Part shown: positions 1-7,624 of the stretch, one piece after another | Numbering within the stretch: the stretch's first letter is position 1 | How the letters are laid out: each line of letters starts with the position of its first letter | NCBI GenBank assembly: GCA_900546245.1 | Contig: URBY01000004.1 | Location: 1 to 47,552, forward strand | Direction: 5' to 3' | From: an uncultured Mycoplasmatota bacterium | GTDB taxonomy: Bacteria > Bacillota_I > Bacilli_A > RF39 > UBA660 | DNA length: 47,552 bases | The notes under the pieces: model-generated | The model's database searches: none | Told to the model about the DNA's origin: nothing | What the model saw: the letters and a program-made list of their open reading frames with translations, nothing else | Position numbers and translations under genes: made by a program

Positions 1-581
1 TTGAGCCATTCATCATAAGAAATTATTTGATGATTACCCGTTTTAACATTTTTAAAAAAATCTTGTTTCAATTCAGAGAATAGAGCATTAAAAACATCAT
101 TAACTCTATTTTTAGCAATCATTTTTCCTTGAATACTTGATTTTATACTTTCAATATGGTTATGACTTGGAATAGTTGCATTTAAACTTTCACTTTTTAT
201 TTCATCAATACTATTAAATAAATATCCAACAGGAGATATTCGCATAGCAGAACCATTTCCAAAACTTTCACCCATATAATCATTTTTTAACCATTCAACA
301 AATCCTTTACCAAACCTACTTCTTCCGTATATATCTTTTCCTAAATTTATTTCTCTTAAACCATACTCTCTTAGCTTTTTTTCATAAGATTCACCATTTA
401 ATATTGCATCCGCAATAGCGGTTGTTAAAATAGAATCATCTGTACACGAACAATTTTCATTAAATAAAGGAACATTTCTATCCATTATTTTCATTCTATC
501 TTCATATGATCTATTTTTATTTTGTATTTCTAATACTTCGTAATATGAACCTACTATATCACCAATTATTGCTCCATACAT
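1..581 (-). CDS. ADP-ribosylglycohydrolase family protein (partial, 3' end outside window)
   Basis: Open frame of 193 codons running off the left edge, starting MYGAIIGDIVGSYYE with a strong AAGGGGTGAT ribosome binding site. The N-terminus is the classic DraG/ADP-ribosylglycohydrolase start (GAIIGDIVGS), followed by CTDDSILT, a metal-binding TDD(S/T) motif of this family, and later SFGNGSAMRISPVG, the conserved GNGAAMR-like segment. Such enzymes remove ADP-ribose from proteins or nucleic acids, or cleave ADP-ribosyl adducts. It is the last visible gene of the NAD-salvage operon, 20 bp after nadD, so a role in returning ADP-ribose to the NAD pool is a reasonable inference. Its substrate cannot be read from sequence. 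Confidence 0.88.
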   Translation of the reverse strand, partial: MYGAIIGDIVGSYYEVLEIQNKNRSYEDRMKIMDRNVPLFNENCSCTDDSILTTAIADAILNGESYEKKLREYGLREINLGKDIYGRSRFGKGFVEWLKNDYMGESFGNGSAMRISPVGYLFNSIDEIKSESLNATIPSHNHIESIKSSIQGKMIAKNRVNDVFNALFSELKQDFFKNVKTGNHQIISYDEWL

Positions 582-601
582 ATTTACATATCACCCCTTT
601 T

Positions 602-1168
602 TCATCTATATAAATTATTTTCAATTATATATTTTACTATATTTTCATCCATTATCTTTAATATTTTTTTATTATTTATATTTTTTCTAATATAGCTTGA
701 AGAAATATTATCTGAATTAATATTAGGAATCACTATATTTTTACTATTAATTTTACTTAGTATTTCATTAATATTATCATTATTTCTTCTTATTACTATT
801 AACTTAAAATTGTCCAATATATAATCATAATTTTTCCAAGTTGTTATTTTTTTTAAATTATCTGAACCACATATAAAATATATTTCATCATTTTTATAAA
901 TATTTTTAAAATGATTAAGTGTTTCATATGTAAAAGTTAATTTACCAAATTCATAATTAGATACATCTAAATTATCATACCCCTCTATCATTAACTTTAA
1001 CATATTATATCTATCATTTTGATTTGATAATCCTTTTTTATTATATTTATTTCCTGTTGGAACATATATAACCTTATTTAAATATTTATTTTTTATTAAA
1101 TCTAATGCAATATTTTTATGCATGTTATGTGGTGGATTAAATGATCCTCCAAATATACCTATTTTCAT
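602..1168 (-). CDS. nadD: Nicotinate-nucleotide adenylyltransferase
   Basis: Transfers AMP from ATP to nicotinate mononucleotide, giving nicotinate adenine dinucleotide. About 188 aa, a normal NadD length. The start MKIGIFGGSFNPPH is diagnostic, and ISSSYIRKNI near the C-terminus is the ISSTxIR nucleotide-binding motif. I start at the second Met: AAAGGA lies about 9 nt upstream of it but only about 3 nt from the Met two codons earlier (1174). One oddity: the T/HxGH adenylyl-transfer motif reads HNMH, so the usual Gly is Met, with both His retained. Located between prs and the ADP-ribosylglycohydrolase in the NAD operon. Confidence 0.93.
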   Translation of the reverse strand: MKIGIFGGSFNPPHNMHKNIALDLIKNKYLNKVIYVPTGNKYNKKGLSNQNDRYNMLKLMIEGYDNLDVSNYEFGKLTFTYETLNHFKNIYKNDEIYFICGSDNLKKITTWKNYDYILDNFKLIVIRRNNDNINEILSKINSKNIVIPNINSDNISSSYIRKNINNKKILKIMDENIVKYIIENNLYR

Positions 1169-1182
1169 ATACATCTGTCCTT

Positions 1183-2190
1183 TTAATTATAATTATTTTC
1201 TTTAATTAATTCTGCTACTCTTTTAGATAAATCAACTTCTTCAAACCAAGCTTTATCCTTTATCTTTGATGGTATATAAGATAAATTAGTTGTATATAAT
1301 TTATCAAATAATCCCTTATTAAAGCAGTTATCAAATTCTTCTATACCTTCTGTGAAAAATGCAAATGTTACTGCTAAATATATCTTACCTGCACCTTTTT
1401 CTTTTAAAAGTTTTATAGTTTCTATTATTGATGAACCACTTGCTATCATATCATCAACTATAATGATATTTTTACTTTTTACATCATCACCTAAATACGT
1501 ATGCTCAACTATTTTGTTTTTACCATCTTCTACTTTATTTAAATCTCTTCTTTTATAAAATACTCCTACATTAGATTTCAAAATATCAGCATACGCTCTT
1601 GCTCTTGTCATTCCTCCCATATCTGGACTTACAACTAAAATATTGTTAATATCTTCTTTTTCTTTAATTTGGTTTAAAATATCTAAAGAAGCATTAGAAT
1701 TTTCAAATGAAAGATTTAAAAGAGCATTAGAAACGCATATATTATGTACATCAAATGTTATTATATTATTTACATTTAATCTTTCAAGTTCTTGAAGTGC
1801 AAGTGCACAATCTAATGATTCATTTTCTATTCTTTTATCTTGTCTTGATTGATATAAAAGTGGCATAATAAGTACTATTTTTTTAGCGTAGCCTTGAAGC
1901 GCAGATATTACTCTTTTTATATCTTGAAAATGTTCATCTGGTGACATATGATGAATAAATCCATACATTTTATAAGTTATATCATAATTTGCAATATCAC
2001 TAATTATGTAAACGTTTTTACCTTTTATATTAGTATTTATTCTTATCTTTCCTTCACCATTACTAAATCTATCTCTTGTTATATCAGCAATAAATGATTT
2101 ATCAGTTTTATATATTTTCTTTAAATTATTATCAATTTTTTTACCTAATTCTTCTATATTGTCAAGTACAATAAGTTTTAAATCTTCCAT
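1183..2190 (-). CDS. prs: Ribose-phosphate pyrophosphokinase (PRPP synthetase), divergent form
   Basis: Makes PRPP from ribose-5-phosphate and ATP. The PRPP-binding loop IIIVDDMIASGSS, the upstream YQSRQDKR (like the QxRqDr segment of Prs) and FDVHN (the DLHs position) are visible. It is 335 aa, slightly longer than the usual 310-320, with many departures from housekeeping Prs, so it is probably a specialised paralogue. TTAGGAGG precedes the ATG. Sitting between nadE and nadD, it probably feeds PRPP to the nicotinate phosphoribosyltransferase of the same operon. Prs genes next to NAD salvage genes are also known in some phages. Confidence 0.85.
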   Translation of the reverse strand: MEDLKLIVLDNIEELGKKIDNNLKKIYKTDKSFIADITRDRFSNGEGKIRINTNIKGKNVYIISDIANYDITYKMYGFIHHMSPDEHFQDIKRVISALQGYAKKIVLIMPLLYQSRQDKRIENESLDCALALQELERLNVNNIITFDVHNICVSNALLNLSFENSNASLDILNQIKEKEDINNILVVSPDMGGMTRARAYADILKSNVGVFYKRRDLNKVEDGKNKIVEHTYLGDDVKSKNIIIVDDMIASGSSIIETIKLLKEKGAGKIYLAVTFAFFTEGIEEFDNCFNKGLFDKLYTTNLSYIPSKIKDKAWFEEVDLSKRVAELIKENNYN

Positions 2191-2202
2191 TTTAAATACC
2201 TC

Positions 2203-4119
2203 CTAAATTTCTTCTAATTCTTTAATCCATATATTATATGATGCATCACTTGGCATCCTTAAATCACCTCTTGGTGAAAGTGATATACTTCCTACTTTCA
2301 CGCCATCAGGCATACAACTTCTTTTAAATTGTTGAGTAAAAAATCTTTTTATAAATACTTTTAACCATTTTAATATTTCTTCTTTACTATATTCATTTTC
2401 AAATGTATTTACCGCTAACATATATATTTTTTTAGGTGATGCGCCATATCTAAAGAAATGATATAAGTAAAAATCATGTAATATATATGGTCCTATTTTA
2501 TCTTCTGTTATTTGTTTAATATTACCTTTTTCATCTGCGGGTAATAATTCTGGTGATATAGGTGTTGATAAAATATCATACAAAACCTTCTTATTTTTCT
2601 TATCAGTATCAGCAATATATTTAACTAAATACTTTACAAGTGTTTTTGGAATACTAGAATTTACAGAATACATACTCATATGATCTCCATTATAAGTACA
2701 CCATCCAAGAGCAAGTTCACTTAAGTCACCTGTTCCTATAACAAGTGCATTTTCTTTATTTGCAATATCCATAAGTATTTTTGTTCTTTCTCTTGCTTGA
2801 GCATTTTCATAAGTTATATCATGATTATTAATGTCTTGATCAATATCACTATAATGAACTAAACATGCTTTTTTAATATCTATTTCCTTTAGTGTTGCAT
2901 TATTTATTTTTATTAAATCAAGTGCATTTTCATAAGTCCTATTAGTTGTACCAAAACCAGGCATTGTAACTGCAATTATATTTTTATTATCAATTTTAAG
3001 TTTTTCAAATGCCTTTTTTATTACTAAGAATGCTAATGTTGAATCAAGTCCACCAGATACTCCAATAACACATTTTTTTATATTTGTATGTTTTAATCTT
3101 TTAGCAAGAGCACTACTTTGAATATTTATTATCTCTTTACATCTTTCTTCTCTTTTTTCTTCATTTGATGGTACAAATGGATATTTACTATATTTTCGTG
3201 AAATAAAATTATTTTTAGAAGTTGTAAAGCATATATTTCTATATTCTTTATCAGTATTTGAAATAAAACTTGTATTTTTTCTTCTATCATTTACTAATCT
3301 TTTTATATCTATATCACTATATATTAAATTACTATTAAAATCAAACCTATTATTTTCACTTAATAATTTTCCATTTTCATATATTAAACTTGAGCCTGAA
3401 AATAACAAATCTGTACTACTTTCATTTATACCTGATGATGAATAAACATATCCTGATATTGTTTTAACAGATTGCATTTTTATAAGTTCTTTTCTAAAAT
3501 CATATTTTCCTATTGTTTCATTACTTGCGGATAAATTAAATATAATACTTGCACCACTTGATGCATAATCATTACTCTTAGGATATAAACTCCATACATC
3601 TTCACATATTTCAACACCAAATTTTAATTCATCATCTAATTTACTTGTAAATATTAAATCTACACCAATTGGTACAATTTCATTAAATAAATTTATTTCT
3701 TTTATTTTTAAATCATTGCTGCTTTTAAACCATCTCATTTCATAAAATTCATTATAATTTGGGATATATGTTTTTGGTACAATACCAAGAATTTTTCCAT
3801 TATTTATAACTACTGCACAATTATATAATTTATTTTCACATTTTATAGGTGATCCTACTATAATAACTATCATTTTATCTTTTGAATAATCTACTAAATC
3901 TTTAAGACCTTCATATGATTTATCAATTAAGATATCTTGATTAAATAAATCACCACATGTATACCCTGTTATTGAAAGTTCTGGAAAAGAAATTATTTGA
4001 ATATTCTTATTTACTGCTTCATCTATTTGTTTTTTTATCATTTGAACATTGTATATTGTATCTGATACCTTAAGTTCTAAAGTAGATGCACCCACTTTTA
4101 CATATCCATATTCATTCAT
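2203..4119 (-). CDS. nadE: Glutamine-dependent NAD+ synthetase
   Basis: Amidates nicotinate adenine dinucleotide to NAD+ using glutamine. 638 aa, the two-domain long form. The N-terminal nitrilase-type glutaminase carries a Glu in FPELSITGY, a Lys in VPKTYIPNY and the nucleophile Cys in GVEICEDVW. The C-terminal synthetase has the P-loop GVSGGLDSTLAF and GTGDLSELALGWCTYNGDHM. The domains are linked by an ammonia tunnel in this family, so no separate amidotransferase is needed. Start supported by GGAGTGATAAA before ATG; it begins a few bases after the Nudix stop, implying co-translation. Confidence 0.96.
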   Translation of the reverse strand: MNEYGYVKVGASTLELKVSDTIYNVQMIKKQIDEAVNKNIQIISFPELSITGYTCGDLFNQDILIDKSYEGLKDLVDYSKDKMIVIIVGSPIKCENKLYNCAVVINNGKILGIVPKTYIPNYNEFYEMRWFKSSNDLKIKEINLFNEIVPIGVDLIFTSKLDDELKFGVEICEDVWSLYPKSNDYASSGASIIFNLSASNETIGKYDFRKELIKMQSVKTISGYVYSSSGINESSTDLLFSGSSLIYENGKLLSENNRFDFNSNLIYSDIDIKRLVNDRRKNTSFISNTDKEYRNICFTTSKNNFISRKYSKYPFVPSNEEKREERCKEIINIQSSALAKRLKHTNIKKCVIGVSGGLDSTLAFLVIKKAFEKLKIDNKNIIAVTMPGFGTTNRTYENALDLIKINNATLKEIDIKKACLVHYSDIDQDINNHDITYENAQARERTKILMDIANKENALVIGTGDLSELALGWCTYNGDHMSMYSVNSSIPKTLVKYLVKYIADTDKKNKKVLYDILSTPISPELLPADEKGNIKQITEDKIGPYILHDFYLYHFFRYGASPKKIYMLAVNTFENEYSKEEILKWLKVFIKRFFTQQFKRSCMPDGVKVGSISLSPRGDLRMPSDASYNIWIKELEEI

Positions 4120-4123
4120 TTTA

Positions 4124-4711
4124 TCACTCCATTATATATTTTTTTGATTTTTCAATTACGTAAGCAGAATTTAATCCTTTTATGTAACCTTCATTAAATA
4201 ATTCTTGTAACTCATCACTTGTTACTAATATATATTTTATAAATTCATCTTTATCTAACTTTTGACTTCTTACCTTTTTACAATTTCTAGCAATATAGTA
4301 ATAATTATATGCTGAAGAACATCCTTGATCTTGATAGTAACTTCCAAGGTATATAAAGTCATCTGATTCATATCCTGTTTCTTCTAATAACTCTCTTTTT
4401 GCAGCATCAATAGGATTTTCAAAAGACTCTATATATCCTGCAGGTAAACCAATATCAACAGTTTCTTTTGTAAAAACTCTAGGTTCAATTGCAAGTATTA
4501 TTTTTTTATCTTCTGTAATAGGTAATATTATTGCTGCACTTCCATCATTATTTCCTTTTAATATTTTTTCTCTTGTTATTGTTTTATTATTTTTAAGTGT
4601 ACATGAATAAGATTCTATACTTAGGAAATTTGATGGTGAAGTTTGTTTCATTTTGGTTGTCTTTAGTTCTTCAAGATAAGATTTTATATTTTTTAACTTT
4701 TCTTTATCCAT
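4124..4711 (-). CDS. Nudix hydrolase, ADP-ribose pyrophosphatase type
   Basis: 195 aa with a full Nudix box: GLPAGYIESFENPIDAAKRE, then LLEETGYES (GX5EX7REUXEEXGU). The NGS/AAIILPI strand before the box and the LGSYYQDQGCSSAYN segment after it match ADP-ribose/NudF-type enzymes, which cut ADP-ribose to AMP and ribose-5-phosphate. There is no C-terminal winged-helix domain, so it is not an NrtR regulator. It lies between pncB and nadE. Its product ribose-5-phosphate would be the substrate of the Prs encoded in the same operon, suggesting recycling of ADP-ribose into NAD. Confidence 0.88.
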   Translation of the reverse strand: MDKEKLKNIKSYLEELKTTKMKQTSPSNFLSIESYSCTLKNNKTITREKILKGNNDGSAAIILPITEDKKIILAIEPRVFTKETVDIGLPAGYIESFENPIDAAKRELLEETGYESDDFIYLGSYYQDQGCSSAYNYYYIARNCKKVRSQKLDKDEFIKYILVTSDELQELFNEGYIKGLNSAYVIEKSKKYIME

Positions 4712-4719
4712 GTTTTCAC

Positions 4720-6195
4720 CTACATTTTCTTAACTAAACTTCTATACTCTGAAATCATATTATTTTTAAAATTTACATATTCTTCTGTTCCATCAACATA
4801 ATATTCATGTGGCATTTTTTCTCTTTTTACTTCAGGATATAGTGTTTTCATTTGATCATTACAATATTTTTGTTTTGTAAAAATATCTGGATCTTCATAA
4901 ACTAATTTCCCATTTTTAAATATAGGCTTTTGTAATTCTACAAGTTCAAAATCAGTTATTGTATTTTTCTTTAATGGATCTATAGTACTTACAATAGTTA
5001 ATTCTCTTTCATTTGTTTCTTCATTTTTTCTACACATTATATCTGCAAGTGCATATCCAGTTGATTTTGAATAAGCACGATATAATTTTTTGTAATCTGG
5101 ATTTACTATTTTTACAGTATCATTACTTAATTTTATTTTAGGAATTACATTACCTTTTTCATCTATTAATGCAACTTCTTTATAAACACATCCCATTCTT
5201 CCATTTGGCTTTGATATATTATCTCCAACACCTAGACTATCAAACTTAGCACCTTGATTAAATAAAGATTCTATAGTTTCTGCATTTAATCCATTACTCA
5301 AACAAATTTTTGCTTGTGGGAATCCTGCTGCATCAAGCATTTTTCTCGCTTCTTTTGATAAATATGCTAAATCGCCTGAATCAATACGTATTCCAATATT
5401 ATCAAGAGGCATATTATTTTCCTTCATATATCTAAACACTCTTATTGCATTAATAACACCACTTTTTAATGTATCAACTGTATCTACTAAAAGAATACAA
5501 TTATCTGGATATGCCTTCGCATACGCTAAGAATGCTTCATATTCATTTGGAAATGATTCTATAAAACTATGAGCCATAGTTCCCATTGCTTTTATATTAA
5601 GCATATCTGCCGCAATTATATTACTTGTTCCTATACATCCCGCCATTATTCCATATATTGATGAATCAATTGCTGCTTCAGAACCATCTGCTCTTCTTGC
5701 ACCAAACTCCATAACTCCTACTTTTCCATTAGTTGATTCTATTATTCTTCTAGCACTTGTTGCATGTTCCATAGCTCCATTTATCATAGATAATATTGCT
5801 GTTTCAACTATTTGTGCTTCTATTATTGGTGCTTTAATTGTTATAAGAGGTTCATTTGGAAATACTGGAGTACCATCCATAATTGCATATATATCACCTG
5901 TAAATTTAAAGTTTTTTAAATAATCTATAAATTCTTCTGAATAACCATTTCTTCTGAAATAATCTAGTTCTTTTTCTGTAAATTTTAAATTTTCAATATA
6001 AGGAATTACCTTATCAAGTCCTGCCATTATAGCATATCCACCATCATTTGGTATTTTTCTAAAAAATAAATCAAATACTGCTTCTTCCTTTTCTTTATTA
6101 TTACTTAAATATCCATTTGACATTGTAAATTCATATTCATCACTCATTAGAGTATAGTTTCTTGGTAATCTTTCATAACCATTATATATTTTCAT
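4720..6195 (-). CDS. pncB: Nicotinate phosphoribosyltransferase
   Basis: Condenses nicotinate with PRPP to nicotinate mononucleotide, the committed Preiss-Handler step. About 491 aa. Visible family motifs are MEFGARRADG, GTMAHSFIESF (the phosphorylated His), ILLVDTVDTL, IRIDSGDL and SNGLNAETI. I place the start at the ATG preceded by ATAGGTGA with about 5 nt spacing. A GTG three codons upstream (6204) lies inside that ribosome binding site and is unlikely. Nine bp separate it from the upstream nicotinamidase-like gene, so the two are translated together. Confidence 0.95.
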   Translation of the reverse strand: MKIYNGYERLPRNYTLMSDEYEFTMSNGYLSNNKEKEEAVFDLFFRKIPNDGGYAIMAGLDKVIPYIENLKFTEKELDYFRRNGYSEEFIDYLKNFKFTGDIYAIMDGTPVFPNEPLITIKAPIIEAQIVETAILSMINGAMEHATSARRIIESTNGKVGVMEFGARRADGSEAAIDSSIYGIMAGCIGTSNIIAADMLNIKAMGTMAHSFIESFPNEYEAFLAYAKAYPDNCILLVDTVDTLKSGVINAIRVFRYMKENNMPLDNIGIRIDSGDLAYLSKEARKMLDAAGFPQAKICLSNGLNAETIESLFNQGAKFDSLGVGDNISKPNGRMGCVYKEVALIDEKGNVIPKIKLSNDTVKIVNPDYKKLYRAYSKSTGYALADIMCRKNEETNERELTIVSTIDPLKKNTITDFELVELQKPIFKNGKLVYEDPDIFTKQKYCNDQMKTLYPEVKREKMPHEYYVDGTEEYVNFKNNMISEYRSLVKKM

Positions 6196-6204
6196 AATTT
6201 TCAC

Positions 6205-6852
6205 CTATTTAAGAATTAATCCTAATTCTTTTTCCTTTCTTTCTAATTCTTCTATATTTGGAACCATAATAATTCCTGCTTGTGTCATAACTTTTTTTGC
6301 TATATCCATCCATTCTTCCCTGTTATGTTCTAAAGAATCATAAGTATCAATTGTATTTTCAACAACAAATATTTTTGCTCTTCTATTTATTTCATCTAGA
6401 TACCTTGAAAAAGTTCTTGCAAAATCCATAACACATAAATCTGCACATACTCCTCCAATAACAATTTCATTTAAGTTATCTTGACTTTTTATATCATCTT
6501 GCAAATTTCTATTAAGCATTCCATTAATTGAATTTTTATAATAAGTTCTTGTATTTTCTTTATTTTGTTCATTTATAAATTCTGGTATTAATTCTGCTTC
6601 TTTTGTTCCAAGTACACAATGAGATGGATATGAATCAAATTCTATTGAATCAGTAGTATGCCCTTCTAATACAAAATTTACTAATTGATTTTCTTTTCTA
6701 AATTTATTAATTAATTTTAATTGTTCATTAACTAGTTCATTATATTTTGGATTAGCCATATTTCCAAAATTAACAAATCCATTATTCATATCAATCATGT
6801 ATAATGCCTTTCTTATATTTTCATACACTTCTTTTTTTGACTTTCTGTCCAT
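6205..6852 (-). CDS. pncA: Nicotinamidase/isochorismatase family hydrolase
   Basis: 215 aa cysteine hydrolase, predicted to deamidate nicotinamide to nicotinate. The catalytic triad is readable: Asp21 in LYMIDMNNGFV, Lys106 in YYKNSING, and Cys140 in GGVCADLCV. EGHTTDSIEFDSYPSH provides metal-site His/Asp residues. First gene of the NAD operon, 110-150 bp downstream of a consensus promoter and three palindromic boxes. A generic isochorismatase-fold hydrolase cannot be excluded, but position directly before pncB makes nicotinamide the likely substrate. Confidence 0.88.
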   Translation of the reverse strand: MDRKSKKEVYENIRKALYMIDMNNGFVNFGNMANPKYNELVNEQLKLINKFRKENQLVNFVLEGHTTDSIEFDSYPSHCVLGTKEAELIPEFINEQNKENTRTYYKNSINGMLNRNLQDDIKSQDNLNEIVIGGVCADLCVMDFARTFSRYLDEINRRAKIFVVENTIDTYDSLEHNREEWMDIAKKVMTQAGIIMVPNIEELERKEKELGLILK

Positions 6853-6880
6853 ATTATATCCTTCTTTCTTTTTATCTTTT

Positions 6881-6973
6881 TGTTAATAACAAATTACAAA
6901 AAATATTCTTTATAACATTTTGTTAATAACATATTTTAATTTAAATCAGATTTTTTCTCATCTGTTACTAACA
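6881..6973. promoter_or_regulatory. Three phased 11-bp palindromic operator boxes of the NAD operon
   Basis: TGTTA-N-TAACA occurs three times: 6881-6891, 6921-6931 and 6963-6973. The first is part of a 15-bp palindrome (TTTGTTA-A-TAACAAA). Spacings are 40 and 42 bp, close to four helical turns, so all boxes face the same side of the DNA. The most upstream box overlaps the end of the -10 hexamer and the predicted start site; the other two lie in the untranslated leader. This fits a repressor that blocks initiation and may bridge boxes. The half-site differs from the Rex site, which has a longer spacer. The regulator is not identified in the window. Confidence 0.7.
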
Positions 6974-7001
6974 TTTTATTAAAAACACATAAATTTGTCA
7001 A
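6973..7001 (-). promoter_or_regulatory. Sigma-A promoter of the NAD operon
   Basis: On the minus strand TTGACA (6996-7001) is followed after exactly 17 bp by TAAAAT (6973-6978). The predicted start is near 6966, leaving a leader of about 113 nt before the nicotinamidase gene. It begins just downstream of the terminator of the preceding operon. Confidence 0.78.
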
Positions 7002-7011
7002 CTCTTTTTGT

Positions 7012-7045
7012 AAAAAAAATTAAGAAATTTTATTTTTTCTTAATT
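7012..7045 (-). terminator. Intrinsic terminator after the modification-enzyme operon
   Basis: Nine to ten bp stem (ATTAAGAAA / TTTCTTAAT, arms 7019-7027 and 7036-7044), 8-nt loop, followed on the minus strand by a run of Ts. It separates the GNAT gene from the NAD operon promoter about 10 bp further on. Confidence 0.8.
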
Positions 7046-7153
7046 TTTCTTATTTAATCTATTTTTAAAATAAGATTTATTTTAATTATTAAATCTAAGT
7101 AAATATCTATTCGGATTTTAAATTAGATTTCATTTTTCTAATATTATAATTTT

Positions 7154-7624
7154 TTAATATCTATTATCATTCTTGGATGATAACCATTTTTTATCATAAA
7201 AATTAATTCCACTTTTATTATAGGCAAATACATCAATAAATGAATATTCACAATTATTTTTTCTAAAATACTCTTCCATTTTATTTAATAATATCTTACC
7301 TATATTAAGATTTCTGTATTCTTTTTTCATAATCAGTTCCGTTACCTCTCCTTTTTTAGGACACTTGTAATCCAAATAATCATTTTCTTCATATTTTGGT
7401 ATTATTCCCATAATAAGACCAACCACATTTTTATTATCAATATATAAATAGCATTTCCCATTATTATTTTTTACTTCTTCTAAATCAACTAATGCCATTT
7501 TTTCTCTATAAGCAGCACTAACTATATCTAAATTATCTTCATCAATACTTACAATATATTCTTCAAGTTCAACAAGTAAATCTCTAACATCTTCTAAATA
7601 TTTATCTTCATATTCTATTATCAT
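7154..7624 (-). CDS. GNAT-family N-acetyltransferase with a frameshifted C-terminus
   Basis: 156 aa. VTELIMKKEYRNLNIGKILL is the acetyl-CoA loop region (RxxxxGK variant), then INFYDK, where GNATs normally continue with a Gly-Tyr turn. As read, the end is KKWLSSKNDNRY, which is atypical. Removing one A from the A6 tract (7187-7192) gives KNGYHPRMIIDIKKL and a stop at 7144, the expected GNAT ending, so a +1 slippage or sequencing error is likely. It is the last gene of the attenuated operon, with a TAATG overlap to the preceding kinase gene. Acceptor substrate unknown. Confidence 0.82.
   Translation of the reverse strand: MIIEYEDKYLEDVRDLLVELEEYIVSIDEDNLDIVSAAYREKMALVDLEEVKNNNGKCYLYIDNKNVVGLIMGIIPKYEENDYLDYKCPKKGEVTELIMKKEYRNLNIGKILLNKMEEYFRKNNCEYSFIDVFAYNKSGINFYDKKWLSSKNDNRY

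Noticed and set aside
4124..4711. NrtR regulator of NAD metabolism
   Set aside because: The Nudix protein has an intact catalytic box and no C-terminal winged helix.
6881..6973. Rex-type redox operator
   Set aside because: The palindrome TGTTA-N-TAACA has a single central base, not the longer spacer of Rex sites, so I leave the regulator open.
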